From Pseudomonadota bacterium (GTDB lineage Bacteria; Pseudomonadota; Alphaproteobacteria; Sphingomonadales; Sphingomonadaceae): a stretch of DNA of 35,580 bases. Shown here in pieces: positions 1 through 10,637 of the stretch. Where the stretch lies: the NCBI GenBank assembly GCA_021794525.1, contig JAJYQP010000043.1:1-35580 (forward strand). The letters run 5' to 3'. The notes beneath the pieces were generated by a model. The model was not told the DNA's origin. It saw only the letters and a list, made by a program, of their open reading frames with translations, and ran no database searches. The position numbers and the translations under genes are program-made. How positions within the stretch are numbered: the stretch's first letter is position 1; each line of letters opens with the position of its first letter.

Positions 1-1
1 C

Positions 2-2698
<2,697 letters not shown>

Positions 2699-2748
2699 CC
2701 CGCTTTGGATCCGCGCGCGGAATGGTCCCTGTTCGGGCGAAATAGGGC

Positions 2749-3429
2749 CTAGATCACGCGCTCCGCGCGCGTCCGGTTCAGTGTTCCGGCCACGCCGATG
2801 GTGATGAGGAACTGGCCTGCGTAATAAAACGGCCAGATCAGCCACGATGTCACGCCATCCGGCAATCGCTGGCCCTCGCGGGCGAATATCAGCAGGTCGC
2901 TGATCACGAACAGCACCGCGCCGATGCCGACGCGGTAGCGCGGAAAGCGGCTCACCCACGCGCTCGCCGCCATCGCGCCCACGAACAGCGAATAGATCGC
3001 CGCGAGCCCCCAGCCCTGCTGCGGCATGGTGAGCAGCGCGGCCAGGAGCGGTGTGCCAAGCATCAGCGCGAGCGCGGCTAGCACCTGGCTCACGCTGCGG
3101 CTCGCTCGTGGATTCCGAAGGTAAAGCACGATCGCAAAGATATGGGCGAACGCAAAGGTCGCCCCGCCCCAGCGCAGGTCGCGCTCCAGCACCATGTCCG
3201 CCAGCGCGCTCAGTCCCATCACGAGCGCTAGCAGCCAACCGTCCGCCCCTTTTGCGACGCGTACGGCATAGACCGCCAGGAGTCCGACGCCCGCTCCTTT
3301 CAGCAAGGTTTCCGCGTCAACCTGAAGTGCGCCGCCGCGAAGGACGAAATAGGCGACAGACGTCGCGAGGCTGGCCGCCAGCCAGAGACGATAGGCGATC
3401 TGCGGGCGCGCGGCGATGTCAGGCGGCAT
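2749..3429 (-). CDS. Lysoplasmalogenase (YhhN family) membrane protein
   Basis: This 226-residue polytopic membrane protein resembles the YhhN/TMEM86 family, whose characterised members hydrolyse the vinyl-ether bond of lysoplasmalogens in the inner membrane. About eight hydrophobic segments are seen, with polar residues inside them (ALADMVLER in the middle, VISDLLIFAR and a C-terminal WPFYYAGQFLI) as is typical of the family. The frame stays open far upstream, into the opposite strand of trmFO, but the ATG at 3429 is chosen because it directly precedes the recognisable first membrane segment and leaves a 105-base divergent promoter region before trmFO. Family membership is good; the true substrate in this organism is not shown by the sequence. 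Confidence 0.82.
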   Translation of the reverse strand: MPPDIAARPQIAYRLWLAASLATSVAYFVLRGGALQVDAETLLKGAGVGLLAVYAVRVAKGADGWLLALVMGLSALADMVLERDLRWGGATFAFAHIFAIVLYLRNPRASRSVSQVLAALALMLGTPLLAALLTMPQQGWGLAAIYSLFVGAMAASAWVSRFPRYRVGIGAVLFVISDLLIFAREGQRLPDGVTSWLIWPFYYAGQFLITIGVAGTLNRTRAERVI

Positions 3430-3534
3430 TTCTAAGCCTCTACAAGCCCCTACTGGACCTCGGCAAGGGGGCGCCCCGGCGGGGATTGCGGTCGCGGCGT
3501 TGCCAGTTTCAGGCCCCGGCCCTAGAGGGCGCCC

Positions 3535-4884
3535 GTGACCCAGGACATCCACATCATCGGCGGTGGCCTCGCCGGCAGCGAGGCGGCATGGCAGCTCGGT
3601 CGCCGCGGTTTTCGGGTGCGCGTGTCCGAAATGCGCGGCGCCGGGGACACGACCCCGGCCCACCAGACCGACGGCCTTGCCGAACTCGTCTGCTCGAACA
3701 GCTTTCGTTCCGACGATCACGAGCACAACGCTGTCGGCTTGCTTCATCATGAGATGCGCGGGCTCGACAGCCTGATCATGCGCGCGGGCGAGGAAGCGCG
3801 GGTGCCGGCCGGCAGCGCCATGGCGGTGGACCGTGACCTGTTCTCCGCCGCGGTGGAGCGCGAGCTGCGAGCGCTGCCCACGGTCGAGATCGTGCGCGAG
3901 CGCGTGGACGCCCTCCCCGCCTCCGGCCCCACGATCGTCGCCACCGGCCCGCTCACCGCGCAGGTGCTCGCGGAAAGCATCGTTTCGGCCACCGGCTCCG
4001 ATCGGCTCGCCTTCTTCGATGCCATTGCGCCGATCGTCCACCGTGACAGCATCGACATGTCGGTGTGCTGGATGGCCGCACGCTGGGATAAGGGCGGTAA
4101 AGACTACATCAACTGCCCGATGACGAAGGAGCAGTATCTCGCCTTTCATCAAGGGCTGCTCGACGGAGAGAAGACCGAATTTCGCGAGTGGGAAGCGGAT
4201 ACACCCTATTTCGAGGGCTGCATGCCTATCGAGGTTATGGCAGCGCGCGGGGTGGATACGCTGCGCTACGGGCCTATGAAACCGGTCGGCCTCGACAATC
4301 CGCACTGGGCGACCGAGGAGCACCCCGCGGGGCGCTGGGCGCATGCGGTTGTGCAACTGCGCCAGGACAATGCGCTCGGCACGCTATGGAACATGGTCGG
4401 ATTCCAGACCAAGCTGAAACACGCCGAGCAGGTGCGGCTGTTCCGCACCATTCCCGGCCTGGAGAACGCGGAGTTCGCGCGTCTTGGCGGGCTGCATCGC
4501 AATACCTTCCTGAACAGTCCGCTGGTGCTGGACCGCCAGCTCAGGCTCAAGGCGCGGCCGCATATCCGCTTCGGCGGCCAGATCACCGGCTGCGAGGGTT
4601 ATGTCGAAAGCAGCGCGGTGGGATTGCTGGCGGGGCTGATGGCCGCTGCCGAGCTTTCCGGAAAGGCCTGGGCGCCACCGCCCCGCACGAGTGCGATGGG
4701 TGCCCTCCTCGCCCATATCACGGGCGATGCGGAGGCCGAGACATTCCAGCCGATGAACGTCAACTTCGGACTGTTTCCACCCTTGCCCGATGTTCCCAAG
4801 AAAGCGCGCAAGACCGCCTACACCGAACGGGCCAAGCGCGATTTCGCGGCGTGGACCAGCGAAGCGCTGCCCGCCGCCGCGTGA
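3535..4884 (+). CDS. trmFO: TrmFO, folate/FAD-dependent tRNA (uracil-54-C5) methyltransferase
   Basis: TrmFO makes ribothymidine at position 54 of the tRNA T-loop, using methylenetetrahydrofolate as carbon donor and reduced FAD. The 449-residue protein is full length. It opens with the dinucleotide-binding loop [13 protein letters not shown] (residues 8-20). The conserved cysteines lie in [11 protein letters not shown] (C53) and YFEGCMPIE (C229), the pair linked to catalysis in characterised enzymes. The C-terminal [14 protein letters not shown] motif is also present. The start is GTG at 3535, just before the FAD loop. It is divergent from the lysoplasmalogenase gene and convergent with the small flavodoxin-like gene, 9 bases away. 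Identity is firm. Confidence 0.95.
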   Translation: MTQDIHIIGGGLAGSEAAWQLGRRGFRVRVSEMRGAGDTTPAHQTDGLAELVCSNSFRSDDHEHNAVGLLHHEMRGLDSLIMRAGEEARVPAGSAMAVDRDLFSAAVERELRALPTVEIVRERVDALPASGPTIVATGPLTAQVLAESIVSATGSDRLAFFDAIAPIVHRDSIDMSVCWMAARWDKGGKDYINCPMTKEQYLAFHQGLLDGEKTEFREWEADTPYFEGCMPIEVMAARGVDTLRYGPMKPVGLDNPHWATEEHPAGRWAHAVVQLRQDNALGTLWNMVGFQTKLKHAEQVRLFRTIPGLENAEFARLGGLHRNTFLNSPLVLDRQLRLKARPHIRFGGQITGCEGYVESSAVGLLAGLMAAAELSGKAWAPPPRTSAMGALLAHITGDAEAETFQPMNVNFGLFPPLPDVPKKARKTAYTERAKRDFAAWTSEALPAAA

Positions 4885-4893
4885 GCTTTTTTC

Positions 4894-5379
4894 CTAGAAC
4901 ACGCCGCTGCCCAATCCTTCGGCAAGTGCGGCTCCGAGCAGGGCAGCGTCCTCGATCGAACACGCCGGCACGGTCTTCGGCGCGGTGATTTCCTCCGGCG
5001 TTTGTGCGGCTACGTTCACGATCATGCCAGGCGCCACCCGGCGCAGGCGCCAGCCGGTGGCGATCCGGTCGATCTGGCGCTCCGCTCCGCTGCCGTCCGA
5101 TCCTGCCGCGATGATGGTCGCATAGGCGCGGCCTTCGATGGCACCGAGCAGCGAATAGTAGAGCCGGTCGAACATCTCCTTCATCGCGCCGCTCATCGAG
5201 GCGAGATTTTCCGGGCAGCAGAACAGGTAACCGCGCGCCCCAAGCAAATGCTCAGCGCGTGTATCCTCGCAACGCAGTCGCAAGGCCTTCGGCCCTGCTC
5301 GTTCAGCAGCCGCGGCCGACAGTGCCTCGCTGGCGCCGGTGCGGCTGTGCCACAGGATCAGTAGCGGAGGAGTTGCCAT
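4894..5379 (-). CDS. Flavodoxin-like / NAD(P)H-dependent FMN reductase family protein
   Basis: This 161-residue single-domain protein has a flavodoxin-like fold. The N-terminal strand and loop LILWHSRTGASE matches the FMN-phosphate-binding loop. A central YLFCCPENLASMSGAMKEMFDRLYYSL stretch (shown here in two parts of the family pattern: CCPENL and MKEMFDRL) resembles the second FMN loop of NADPH-dependent FMN reductases. The ATG at 5379 is preferred to an upstream TTG because GGAGG lies nine bases before it. Partner and physiological role cannot be told from sequence. It lies between trmFO and recJ and shares a promoter region with recJ in divergent orientation. Confidence 0.75.
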   Translation of the reverse strand: MATPPLLILWHSRTGASEALSAAAAERAGPKALRLRCEDTRAEHLLGARGYLFCCPENLASMSGAMKEMFDRLYYSLLGAIEGRAYATIIAAGSDGSGAERQIDRIATGWRLRRVAPGMIVNVAAQTPEEITAPKTVPACSIEDAALLGAALAEGLGSGVF

Positions 5380-5460
5380 CAGGGTTGGCCTCCGGGCCGC
5401 GCTGTCGATTGTCAAGCCGCGCGCCTTTCGCCGTCATGGCACAGCGACTAGGATCGACCT

Positions 5461-7239
5461 ATGCAAGCATCCGTCGCCAGCCTGGCTCTAGGGATAGAGC
5501 GATCCATTACCGGCCGCCGCTGGCGCTGGCGCGGCGGGAACATGGCGCTGGGCGGCGGGACGACGCTCGATCATGACATCGTCACCCAACTGCTGCTGGC
5601 GCGCGGCGTAACGCCCGACGATTTGGAACGGCAGCGTACCCCCACGCTGCGCGCGTTCCTGCCCGACCCTTCTGTCTTCGCCGACATGGACGTGGCCGCA
5701 GACCGCCTCGCGCAGGCTGTCATCGCGGGCGAGCGGATCACGATCTACGGCGATTACGACGTCGACGGGGCGACCAGCGCCGCGCTGTTGATCCGGGCCT
5801 TGCGGATGCTCGGCGTCGGGGCGGACTACTACATCCCCGACCGCCTCCTCGAAGGTTATGGCCCTTCGGGCGGGGCACTTGTCGAACTCGGTCGGCGCGG
5901 CAGCAGCCTGGTGGTGACGGTCGACTGCGGGGCCATGGCGCACGAGGCGCTCGCCCAGGCGCACGATGCCGGGATCGACGTCATCGTGGTCGATCATCAC
6001 AAGTGCAGCCCGGAAATCCCTCGTGCGGTGGCGCTGGTCAACCCCAACCGGCTCGACGAGAGCGCGGAAGGGGCGGCGCACGGACACCTTGCCGCGGTCG
6101 GGGTCGCGTTCCTGCTTGGTATCGCACTGGTCCGGACCCTGCGCGGGCGCGGATTCTTCGCCAGTCGGCCCGAGCCCGACCTTATGAGTGTGCTCGACCT
6201 TGTCGCGCTCGGCACGGTGGCGGATGTCGCCGCGCTCCACGGGCTTAACCGGGCCTTTGTCGCGCAGGGGCTCAAGGTCATGGCGCGGCGCGCGAATACC
6301 GGTATGGCGGCGCTGGTCGATGTGAGCCGGTTGAAGCGCAGCCCGCAGTGCAGCGACCTCGGCTTTGCGCTCGGACCGCGCATCAATGCCGGCGGGCGCG
6401 TGGGCGAATCGACACTGGGCGTCCGGCTGCTCACGACCGAGGACCCGGACGAGGCTCGGGCGATCGCGGCGCAGCTGTCCGTGCTGAACGATGAGCGCCG
6501 CGCGATCGAGGCGGCAGTCCAGCAGGCTGCCGAGGAGCAGCTCGCCTCGCAGCACAATCGCAGCGTGGTGCTGGTGTCCGGCGACGGCTGGCATCCGGGC
6601 GTCATCGGGATCGTCGCCGGGCGGATCAAGGAAAAGGCGGGGCGTCCGGCGCTGGTGGTCGCGCTGGACGGGGAAACCGGCAAGGGATCGGGCCGCTCGA
6701 TCGCCGGGGTGGATCTGGGCGCCGCAATCATTGCAGCGCGCGAGGAAGGGCTGCTTGTCGGCGGCGGAGGGCACGCGATGGCGGCGGGGCTCACGGTTGC
6801 TGCGGACCAGGTCGAGCGCCTCGCAGACTGGCTCGATAAACGTCTCGAGGCCGCCGTGTCGCGCGCCTCCGCCGGGCAGGAGACGCTGCTCGACATCGGC
6901 GTGGCGCCCGGCGGGCTGACGACCGGCCTGGTCGAGAGCCTCGATGCGGCGGGGCCCTATGGCATGGGCTGGCCGGGGCCGCGCGTAGCGGTGGGGCCGG
7001 TGCGGCTCCTTAATGCCGACGTCGTTGGCACCGATCACCTGCGGATCATTGCCTCGGGCGAGGACGGGCGCAGCTTCAAGGCCATCGCCTTTCGCGCTGC
7101 CGAGAGCGAACTCGGGCAGACGCTGCTCAACTGCGCGCGCGGGCGCAGGCTCTGGCTCGCGGGGCGGGCCAGGATCGACGACTGGGGCAGCACGCCCCGC
7201 GTCGAGCTCCATCTCGAAGATGCCGCCTGGGCGGATTGA
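5461..7239 (+). CDS. recJ: Single-stranded-DNA-specific exonuclease RecJ
   Basis: RecJ degrades single-stranded DNA 5' to 3' in RecF-pathway recombination, mismatch repair and base-excision repair. The 592-residue protein has the DHH phosphoesterase motifs in order: YGDYDVDGATS (motif I, near residue 97), VTVDCG (II), VVDHH (III) and ALGTVADV (IV), all carrying Mn-binding Asp and His. The DHHA1 domain follows with GGGGHAMAAGL, and an OB-type tail ends the protein. Length is close to the E. coli enzyme (577). The start is ATG at 5461, preceded by an AGGA-type site. The stop is about 80 bases before the tRNA-Glu pair. Identity is firm. Confidence 0.95.
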   Translation: MQASVASLALGIERSITGRRWRWRGGNMALGGGTTLDHDIVTQLLLARGVTPDDLERQRTPTLRAFLPDPSVFADMDVAADRLAQAVIAGERITIYGDYDVDGATSAALLIRALRMLGVGADYYIPDRLLEGYGPSGGALVELGRRGSSLVVTVDCGAMAHEALAQAHDAGIDVIVVDHHKCSPEIPRAVALVNPNRLDESAEGAAHGHLAAVGVAFLLGIALVRTLRGRGFFASRPEPDLMSVLDLVALGTVADVAALHGLNRAFVAQGLKVMARRANTGMAALVDVSRLKRSPQCSDLGFALGPRINAGGRVGESTLGVRLLTTEDPDEARAIAAQLSVLNDERRAIEAAVQQAAEEQLASQHNRSVVLVSGDGWHPGVIGIVAGRIKEKAGRPALVVALDGETGKGSGRSIAGVDLGAAIIAAREEGLLVGGGGHAMAAGLTVAADQVERLADWLDKRLEAAVSRASAGQETLLDIGVAPGGLTTGLVESLDAAGPYGMGWPGPRVAVGPVRLLNADVVGTDHLRIIASGEDGRSFKAIAFRAAESELGQTLLNCARGRRLWLAGRARIDDWGSTPRVELHLEDAAWAD

Positions 7240-7257
7240 TTGGTGTGCCGGAGCGGC

Positions 7258-7286
7258 TTGACGCCATCGCCCACCCCGCCTAGAGC
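7258..7286 (+). promoter_or_regulatory. Probable promoter of the tRNA-Glu pair
   Basis: TTGACG (7258-7263) is followed by a 17-base spacer and TAGAGC (7281-7286). A run of G and C follows before the first tRNA at 7317, which resembles the GC-rich discriminator of growth-rate-controlled stable RNA promoters. The -10 match is weak, so this is a suggestion. Confidence 0.45.
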
Positions 7287-7316
7287 GCGCGCCTTGCTGA
7301 CGCCCTCGGGCGGTTC

Positions 7317-7391
7317 GGCCCCTTCGTCTAGCGGTCAGGACGCGGCCCTTTCACGGCTGAAACACGGGTTCGATTCCCGTAGGGGTCACCA
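7317..7391 (+). tRNA. tRNA-Glu (anticodon TTC)
   Basis: The 75-base gene folds as a cloverleaf. The acceptor stem GGCCCCT pairs with AGGGGTC (one G-U pair), the T-arm is ACGGG-TTCGATT-CCCGT, and the anticodon stem CGGCC/GGCTG encloses loop CTTTCAC with anticodon TTC at 7350-7352. The terminal CCA (7389-7391) is encoded. The sequence is identical to the next tRNA except at the wobble base. Confidence 0.97.
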
Positions 7392-7441
7392 CCAGCGATG
7401 ACCGGGTTATTCGGCCCCGGACCGGCGCACCGCCGATCAGT

Positions 7442-7516
7442 GGCCCCTTCGTCTAGCGGTCAGGACGCGGCCCTCTCACGGCTGAAACACGGGTTCGATT
7501 CCCGTAGGGGTCACCA
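7442..7516 (+). tRNA. tRNA-Glu (anticodon CTC)
   Basis: This is a second 75-base tRNA-Glu gene, 50 bases downstream of the first and identical to it except for C instead of T at wobble position 34 (base 7475). The anticodon CTC reads only GAG, while the TTC partner reads GAA and GAG. CCA is encoded (7514-7516). The pair probably arose by local duplication followed by one change. Confidence 0.97.
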
Positions 7517-7576
7517 TCGGCGTGCAGCTGCTTCGGCGGGCTGGCCTAGGCCCAAGACGCCCGCTAGGGGCGCGTC

Positions 7577-8758
7577 ATGCTTTCCGCACGATCCTTCCCG
7601 GTGGGTGCAGCCTTCTTCGCGGCGATTGCGAGCGTGGCCCTCGCGGTCCTCGGCCAGACGCCGCTCCTCGCCGTCGCGATCTTCATCCTGTGGTGCGGCA
7701 CGCTGTGGCTGGCGACTGCCCGTCCGCCCGCGAGCGACCTGCCCCCCGCCCCCGCCCCGCTCGACGAGGCGCAGATGGGCGACCTGTTCGAACTGTCGGA
7801 GATCCCCGTGGTCGTGACCGCCCGCGACCGGGTGACCGTCGCGAATGCTGCGGCCCGCGCCCTGTTCGGCGCGCATATGCTGGGCCAGGACATCCGCGTG
7901 ACCCTGCGCCACCCGCAGGCGGTGGCGCTGATCGACAGCGAGAGCAGCGAGGGCGCTACCATCTCCGGTCTCGTCCGCAGGCGCGACGTGTGGCGCATCA
8001 ACCGCAAGCTCCTCCCTGGCCGCGTTGCGGTGTACGAACTGGTCAACAAGACCTCGGAAGCGGATATCAGCCGCGCGCACACCGATTTCGTCGCCAATGC
8101 CAGCCACGAGCTGCGCACACCGCTCGCCTCGATCATGGGCTACGTCGAAACCCTCCAGGACGGTTCGGGCGCGCTCGACACGGAGACGGCCAACCGCTTC
8201 CTGTCCACCATCCAGCGCGAGGCGCGGCGGCTGCAGACGCTGGTGGGCGATCTCATGTCGCTGTCGCGGATCGAAGCCGAGAAGCACGACGTGCCCGGGG
8301 AAACGATCGATCTCAGTGTGCTGGTGGAACGCGCCGCCCGCGATGCGGCAGGCACCGCGAACTCGGACCGGATCGCGCTCGCCGTGCAGCCCGGAATAGC
8401 GGTGCAGGGCGACGGCCAGCAGATCGAGCAGATGGTCCGGAACCTCGTCGACAACGCACTGAAATACGGCGGGCAGGCAGAGCCGGTACGCGTGCGGCTG
8501 GAAAGCGGAGACGGTGACCGGGCGAAGCTTACCGTGACCGACACGGGCGAAGGCATCGCGCCCGAGCATCTCCCTCACCTTACCCGGCGCTTCTATCGCA
8601 CCGACCCCGGTCGCAGCCGCGCGTCGGGTGGAACCGGGCTCGGGCTCGCGATCGTCAAGCACATCGTCGAGCGCCATCGCGGCAAGCTCGACATCGCAAG
8701 CGAGCTCGGGAAAGGCACGGCGGTAACGGTCAAGATTCCGCGCGCAGGCGCCTCGTAG
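7577..8758 (+). CDS. phoR: Phosphate-regulon sensor histidine kinase PhoR
   Basis: PhoR phosphorylates PhoB when phosphate is scarce, in concert with PhoU and the Pst transporter. The 393-residue protein has a hydrophobic N-terminal hairpin (about residues 8-46), then a PAS-like region (about 65-160). The dimerisation/phosphoacceptor domain carries H177 in ASHELRTPL, and the ATP-binding domain shows MVRNLVDNALKYG (N box), DTGEGIAPEHL (G1) and GGTGLGLAIV (G2). The start is ATG at 7577, 61 bases after the second tRNA. Unlike in E. coli, phoR leads the cluster and phoB ends it. Assignment as PhoR rests on domain order and the adjoining pst-phoU-phoB genes. Confidence 0.92.
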   Translation: MLSARSFPVGAAFFAAIASVALAVLGQTPLLAVAIFILWCGTLWLATARPPASDLPPAPAPLDEAQMGDLFELSEIPVVVTARDRVTVANAAARALFGAHMLGQDIRVTLRHPQAVALIDSESSEGATISGLVRRRDVWRINRKLLPGRVAVYELVNKTSEADISRAHTDFVANASHELRTPLASIMGYVETLQDGSGALDTETANRFLSTIQREARRLQTLVGDLMSLSRIEAEKHDVPGETIDLSVLVERAARDAAGTANSDRIALAVQPGIAVQGDGQQIEQMVRNLVDNALKYGGQAEPVRVRLESGDGDRAKLTVTDTGEGIAPEHLPHLTRRFYRTDPGRSRASGGTGLGLAIVKHIVERHRGKLDIASELGKGTAVTVKIPRAGAS

Positions 8759-8783
8759 CAACGATCGCTCCACGATCGCGTGA

Positions 8784-8801
8784 TTGTCATAAACACAGCA
8801 T
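8784..8801 (+). promoter_or_regulatory. Pho-box-like sequence upstream of the DUF2490 gene
   Basis: TTGTCAT-AAAC-ACAGCAT follows the 7-4-7 layout of a PhoB site (CTGTCAT-N4-CTGTCAC). The first half matches 6 of 7 and the second half only weakly. It sits 24 bases before the ATG of the DUF2490 gene in the phoR-DUF2490 gap. Confidence 0.5.
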
Positions 8802-8825
8802 TAAACGGTCGCAAAGGGCCGCGCC

Positions 8826-9503
8826 ATGAGTAGCCGCATCAATCTCGTCACCCCGGCGTTCCTCGCCACACTGGCCCCTCCCGCTTACGCGGACGACTTC
8901 CAGCAATGGGCTCAGATCGGTGCCAAGGTCGACCTGTCAGACAAGCTCGTCCTTCAGAACGAACTGGTGGCCCGGGTCAGTCATAATCAAGGCGGCCTGG
9001 ACGAGATCGAGAATTCACTTATGCTTGGCTACAAGCTGAGCAAGAAGGTCACGGTCTGGGCAGGATATCTGCATAACCCCAATTACAACGCCGGAAATTT
9101 CACGGTGATGGAGCGCCGCGCGCGCGAGCAGGTCACGACCGACAACTTCGCCAAGGTCGGCGCGGTGTCGCTGAGCGCGCGACTTCGGCTGGAGCAGCGG
9201 TTGCGGGATGGTATCGACGGCACGGGATGGCGCATCCGTCCCTATCTCAAGGCTTCGCTGCCGCTGGGAGGCGCGACCGCGCCGATGCTGAACCTGACTG
9301 AGGAGGCGTTCGTTAATCTCAACAATACCTCGTTTCAGAGCAAGGATGGTCTCGAGCGTCTCCGGACGGCGATTTCACTGAGTATGCCGGTGTCGAAGGT
9401 CGTCAAGCTTGAAGCCGGATATCTTAATCAGCGTCGCTTTGTGACAAACCGCCCGAATACCGACGACCATGCTCTGACAGTCTCGGCTTCGCTTTCATTC
9501 TGA
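8826..9503 (+). CDS. DUF2490 family outer-membrane protein
   Basis: This 225-residue exported protein starts with a signal peptide ending APPAYA before DDFQQW (cut near residue 22). The rest alternates short beta-type strands (LQNELVARVSH, VTVWAGYLHNP, VSLSARLRLEQRL, VVKLEAGYLNQRR) and ends in Phe (ALTVSASLSF), the pattern of an outer-membrane beta-barrel of about 10-12 strands. It resembles DUF2490, a family of unknown function common in sphingomonads. It lies between phoR and pstS, with Pho-box-like sequences before it and after it, so a role at the outer membrane during phosphate limitation is inferred. It could be a small channel or a structural barrel; the sequence does not decide. Confidence 0.75.
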   Translation: MSSRINLVTPAFLATLAPPAYADDFQQWAQIGAKVDLSDKLVLQNELVARVSHNQGGLDEIENSLMLGYKLSKKVTVWAGYLHNPNYNAGNFTVMERRAREQVTTDNFAKVGAVSLSARLRLEQRLRDGIDGTGWRIRPYLKASLPLGGATAPMLNLTEEAFVNLNNTSFQSKDGLERLRTAISLSMPVSKVVKLEAGYLNQRRFVTNRPNTDDHALTVSASLSF

Positions 9504-9515
9504 TCGCTCAACTCA

Positions 9516-9533
9516 ACGTCATCAAACCGTCAC
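9516..9533 (+). promoter_or_regulatory. Pho box upstream of pstS
   Basis: ACGTCATCAAACCGTCAC matches the PhoB consensus CTGTCAT-N4-CTGTCAC, with GTCAT kept in the first half and 6 of 7 in the second (7-4-7 spacing). It lies 44 bases before the pstS ATG, so PhoB probably drives the pst genes from here. Confidence 0.7.
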
Positions 9534-9577
9534 GCCGGCTTCGCATGGGCCCGCTCATCCTAGAAGGAACTGCCACA

Positions 9578-10627
9578 ATGAAGACCAGATTCGCCCTCCT
9601 CGCCGTGGCCACGGCCTCGCTCGCCCTCAGCGCCTGCGGTCAGCAAGGTGGCGGCGCCGGTGGTACCCGCGAATCCATCCGTGCGGTCGGCTCCTCGACC
9701 GTGTTCCCCTTCGCGAAGGCAGTCGCCGAATCGCTGACCCGCTCCAACCCGCAGTTCAAGGCACCGGTCATCGAATCGACCGGGACCGGCGGCGGTATGA
9801 AGCTGTTCTGCTCGGGCGTGGGCCCCAGCACCCCCGACATCGCCAACGCCTCCCGGCGCATGAAGGCTGACGAGTTCAAGACCTGTCAGGCCAATGGTGT
9901 GAAGGACATCGTCGAGATCCAGGTCGGGCTCGACGGCCTCGCCTTCGCGGCGGCCAAGGGCGGAATCATGATGAACCTCTCGGCCGAGACGGTGTACAAG
10001 GCACTGGCTGCCAACCCCTACGGCAAGCCGCAGACCGCCAAGACCTGGAAGGACGTCGATCCTTCGCTCCCCGCCGAGCCGATCCTAGTTTACGGCCCGC
10101 CGTCGACCTCGGGCACCCGTGACGCCCTCAAGGAGCTTGTGCTCGAAAAGGGCTGCGACAAGGATCCCAAGTTCAAGGCGATGAAGGACACCGACGAGGA
10201 GCAGTACGAAAAGGTCTGCACCGAAGTCCGCTCCGACGGCGCCTATGTCGACCAGGGCGAGCAGGATAACCTGATTGTCCAGAAGATCGAGAACAATCCC
10301 AAGGCGGTCGGCGTGTTCGGCTATTCCTATCTCGAGGAAAACATCGGCAAGCTGCAGGCCCTCACCGTCGAGGGCATCGCGCCGACCTACGAAAATATCT
10401 CGACCTTCAAATACCCCGAAGCGCGGCCGCTCTTCATCTACGTGAAGAAGGCGCATCTCGATGCCATCCCCGGCCTCAAGGAGTACATCGCCGAATGGGT
10501 GAAGCTGTGGTCGAAGGGTGGCGCGCTCGCCAAGATCGGGCTCGTTCCCTCGCCCGCTGACGTTGCTGCGACGAATGCGAAGGCTGCGAGCGAGTACACC
10601 CTTCTCGACGGCTCCAAGTTGAAGTAG
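9578..10627 (+). CDS. pstS: Phosphate-binding lipoprotein PstS
   Basis: PstS captures phosphate in the periplasm and delivers it to the PstCAB ABC transporter. The 349-residue protein begins MKTRFALL, has a lipobox LSAC with C20 as the lipidation site, and is followed by the phosphate-binding loop AVGSSTVFPFAKAVAE. The second binding stretch contains STGTGGGMKLFCSG, and PPSTSGTRDALKEL is the third conserved loop. ATG at 9578 is preferred to the in-frame ATG at 9545 because AGAAGGA precedes it at proper distance and it starts the lipoprotein signal. It belongs to the larger PstS subgroup typical of alphaproteobacteria. Identity is firm. Confidence 0.95.
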   Translation: MKTRFALLAVATASLALSACGQQGGGAGGTRESIRAVGSSTVFPFAKAVAESLTRSNPQFKAPVIESTGTGGGMKLFCSGVGPSTPDIANASRRMKADEFKTCQANGVKDIVEIQVGLDGLAFAAAKGGIMMNLSAETVYKALAANPYGKPQTAKTWKDVDPSLPAEPILVYGPPSTSGTRDALKELVLEKGCDKDPKFKAMKDTDEEQYEKVCTEVRSDGAYVDQGEQDNLIVQKIENNPKAVGVFGYSYLEENIGKLQALTVEGIAPTYENISTFKYPEARPLFIYVKKAHLDAIPGLKEYIAEWVKLWSKGGALAKIGLVPSPADVAATNAKAASEYTLLDGSKLK

Positions 10628-10637
10628 GCGCCCGCGC

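Noticed and set aside
2749..4356. A longer reading of the lysoplasmalogenase gene, starting opposite trmFO
   Set aside because: The added 300 residues lack any motif and lie opposite a well-supported gene; the membrane protein starts naturally at 3429.
7317..7516. The tRNA-Glu repeat as attachment-site duplication from an integrated element
   Set aside because: Both copies are complete genes only 50 bases apart with no integrase or foreign DNA between or beside them.
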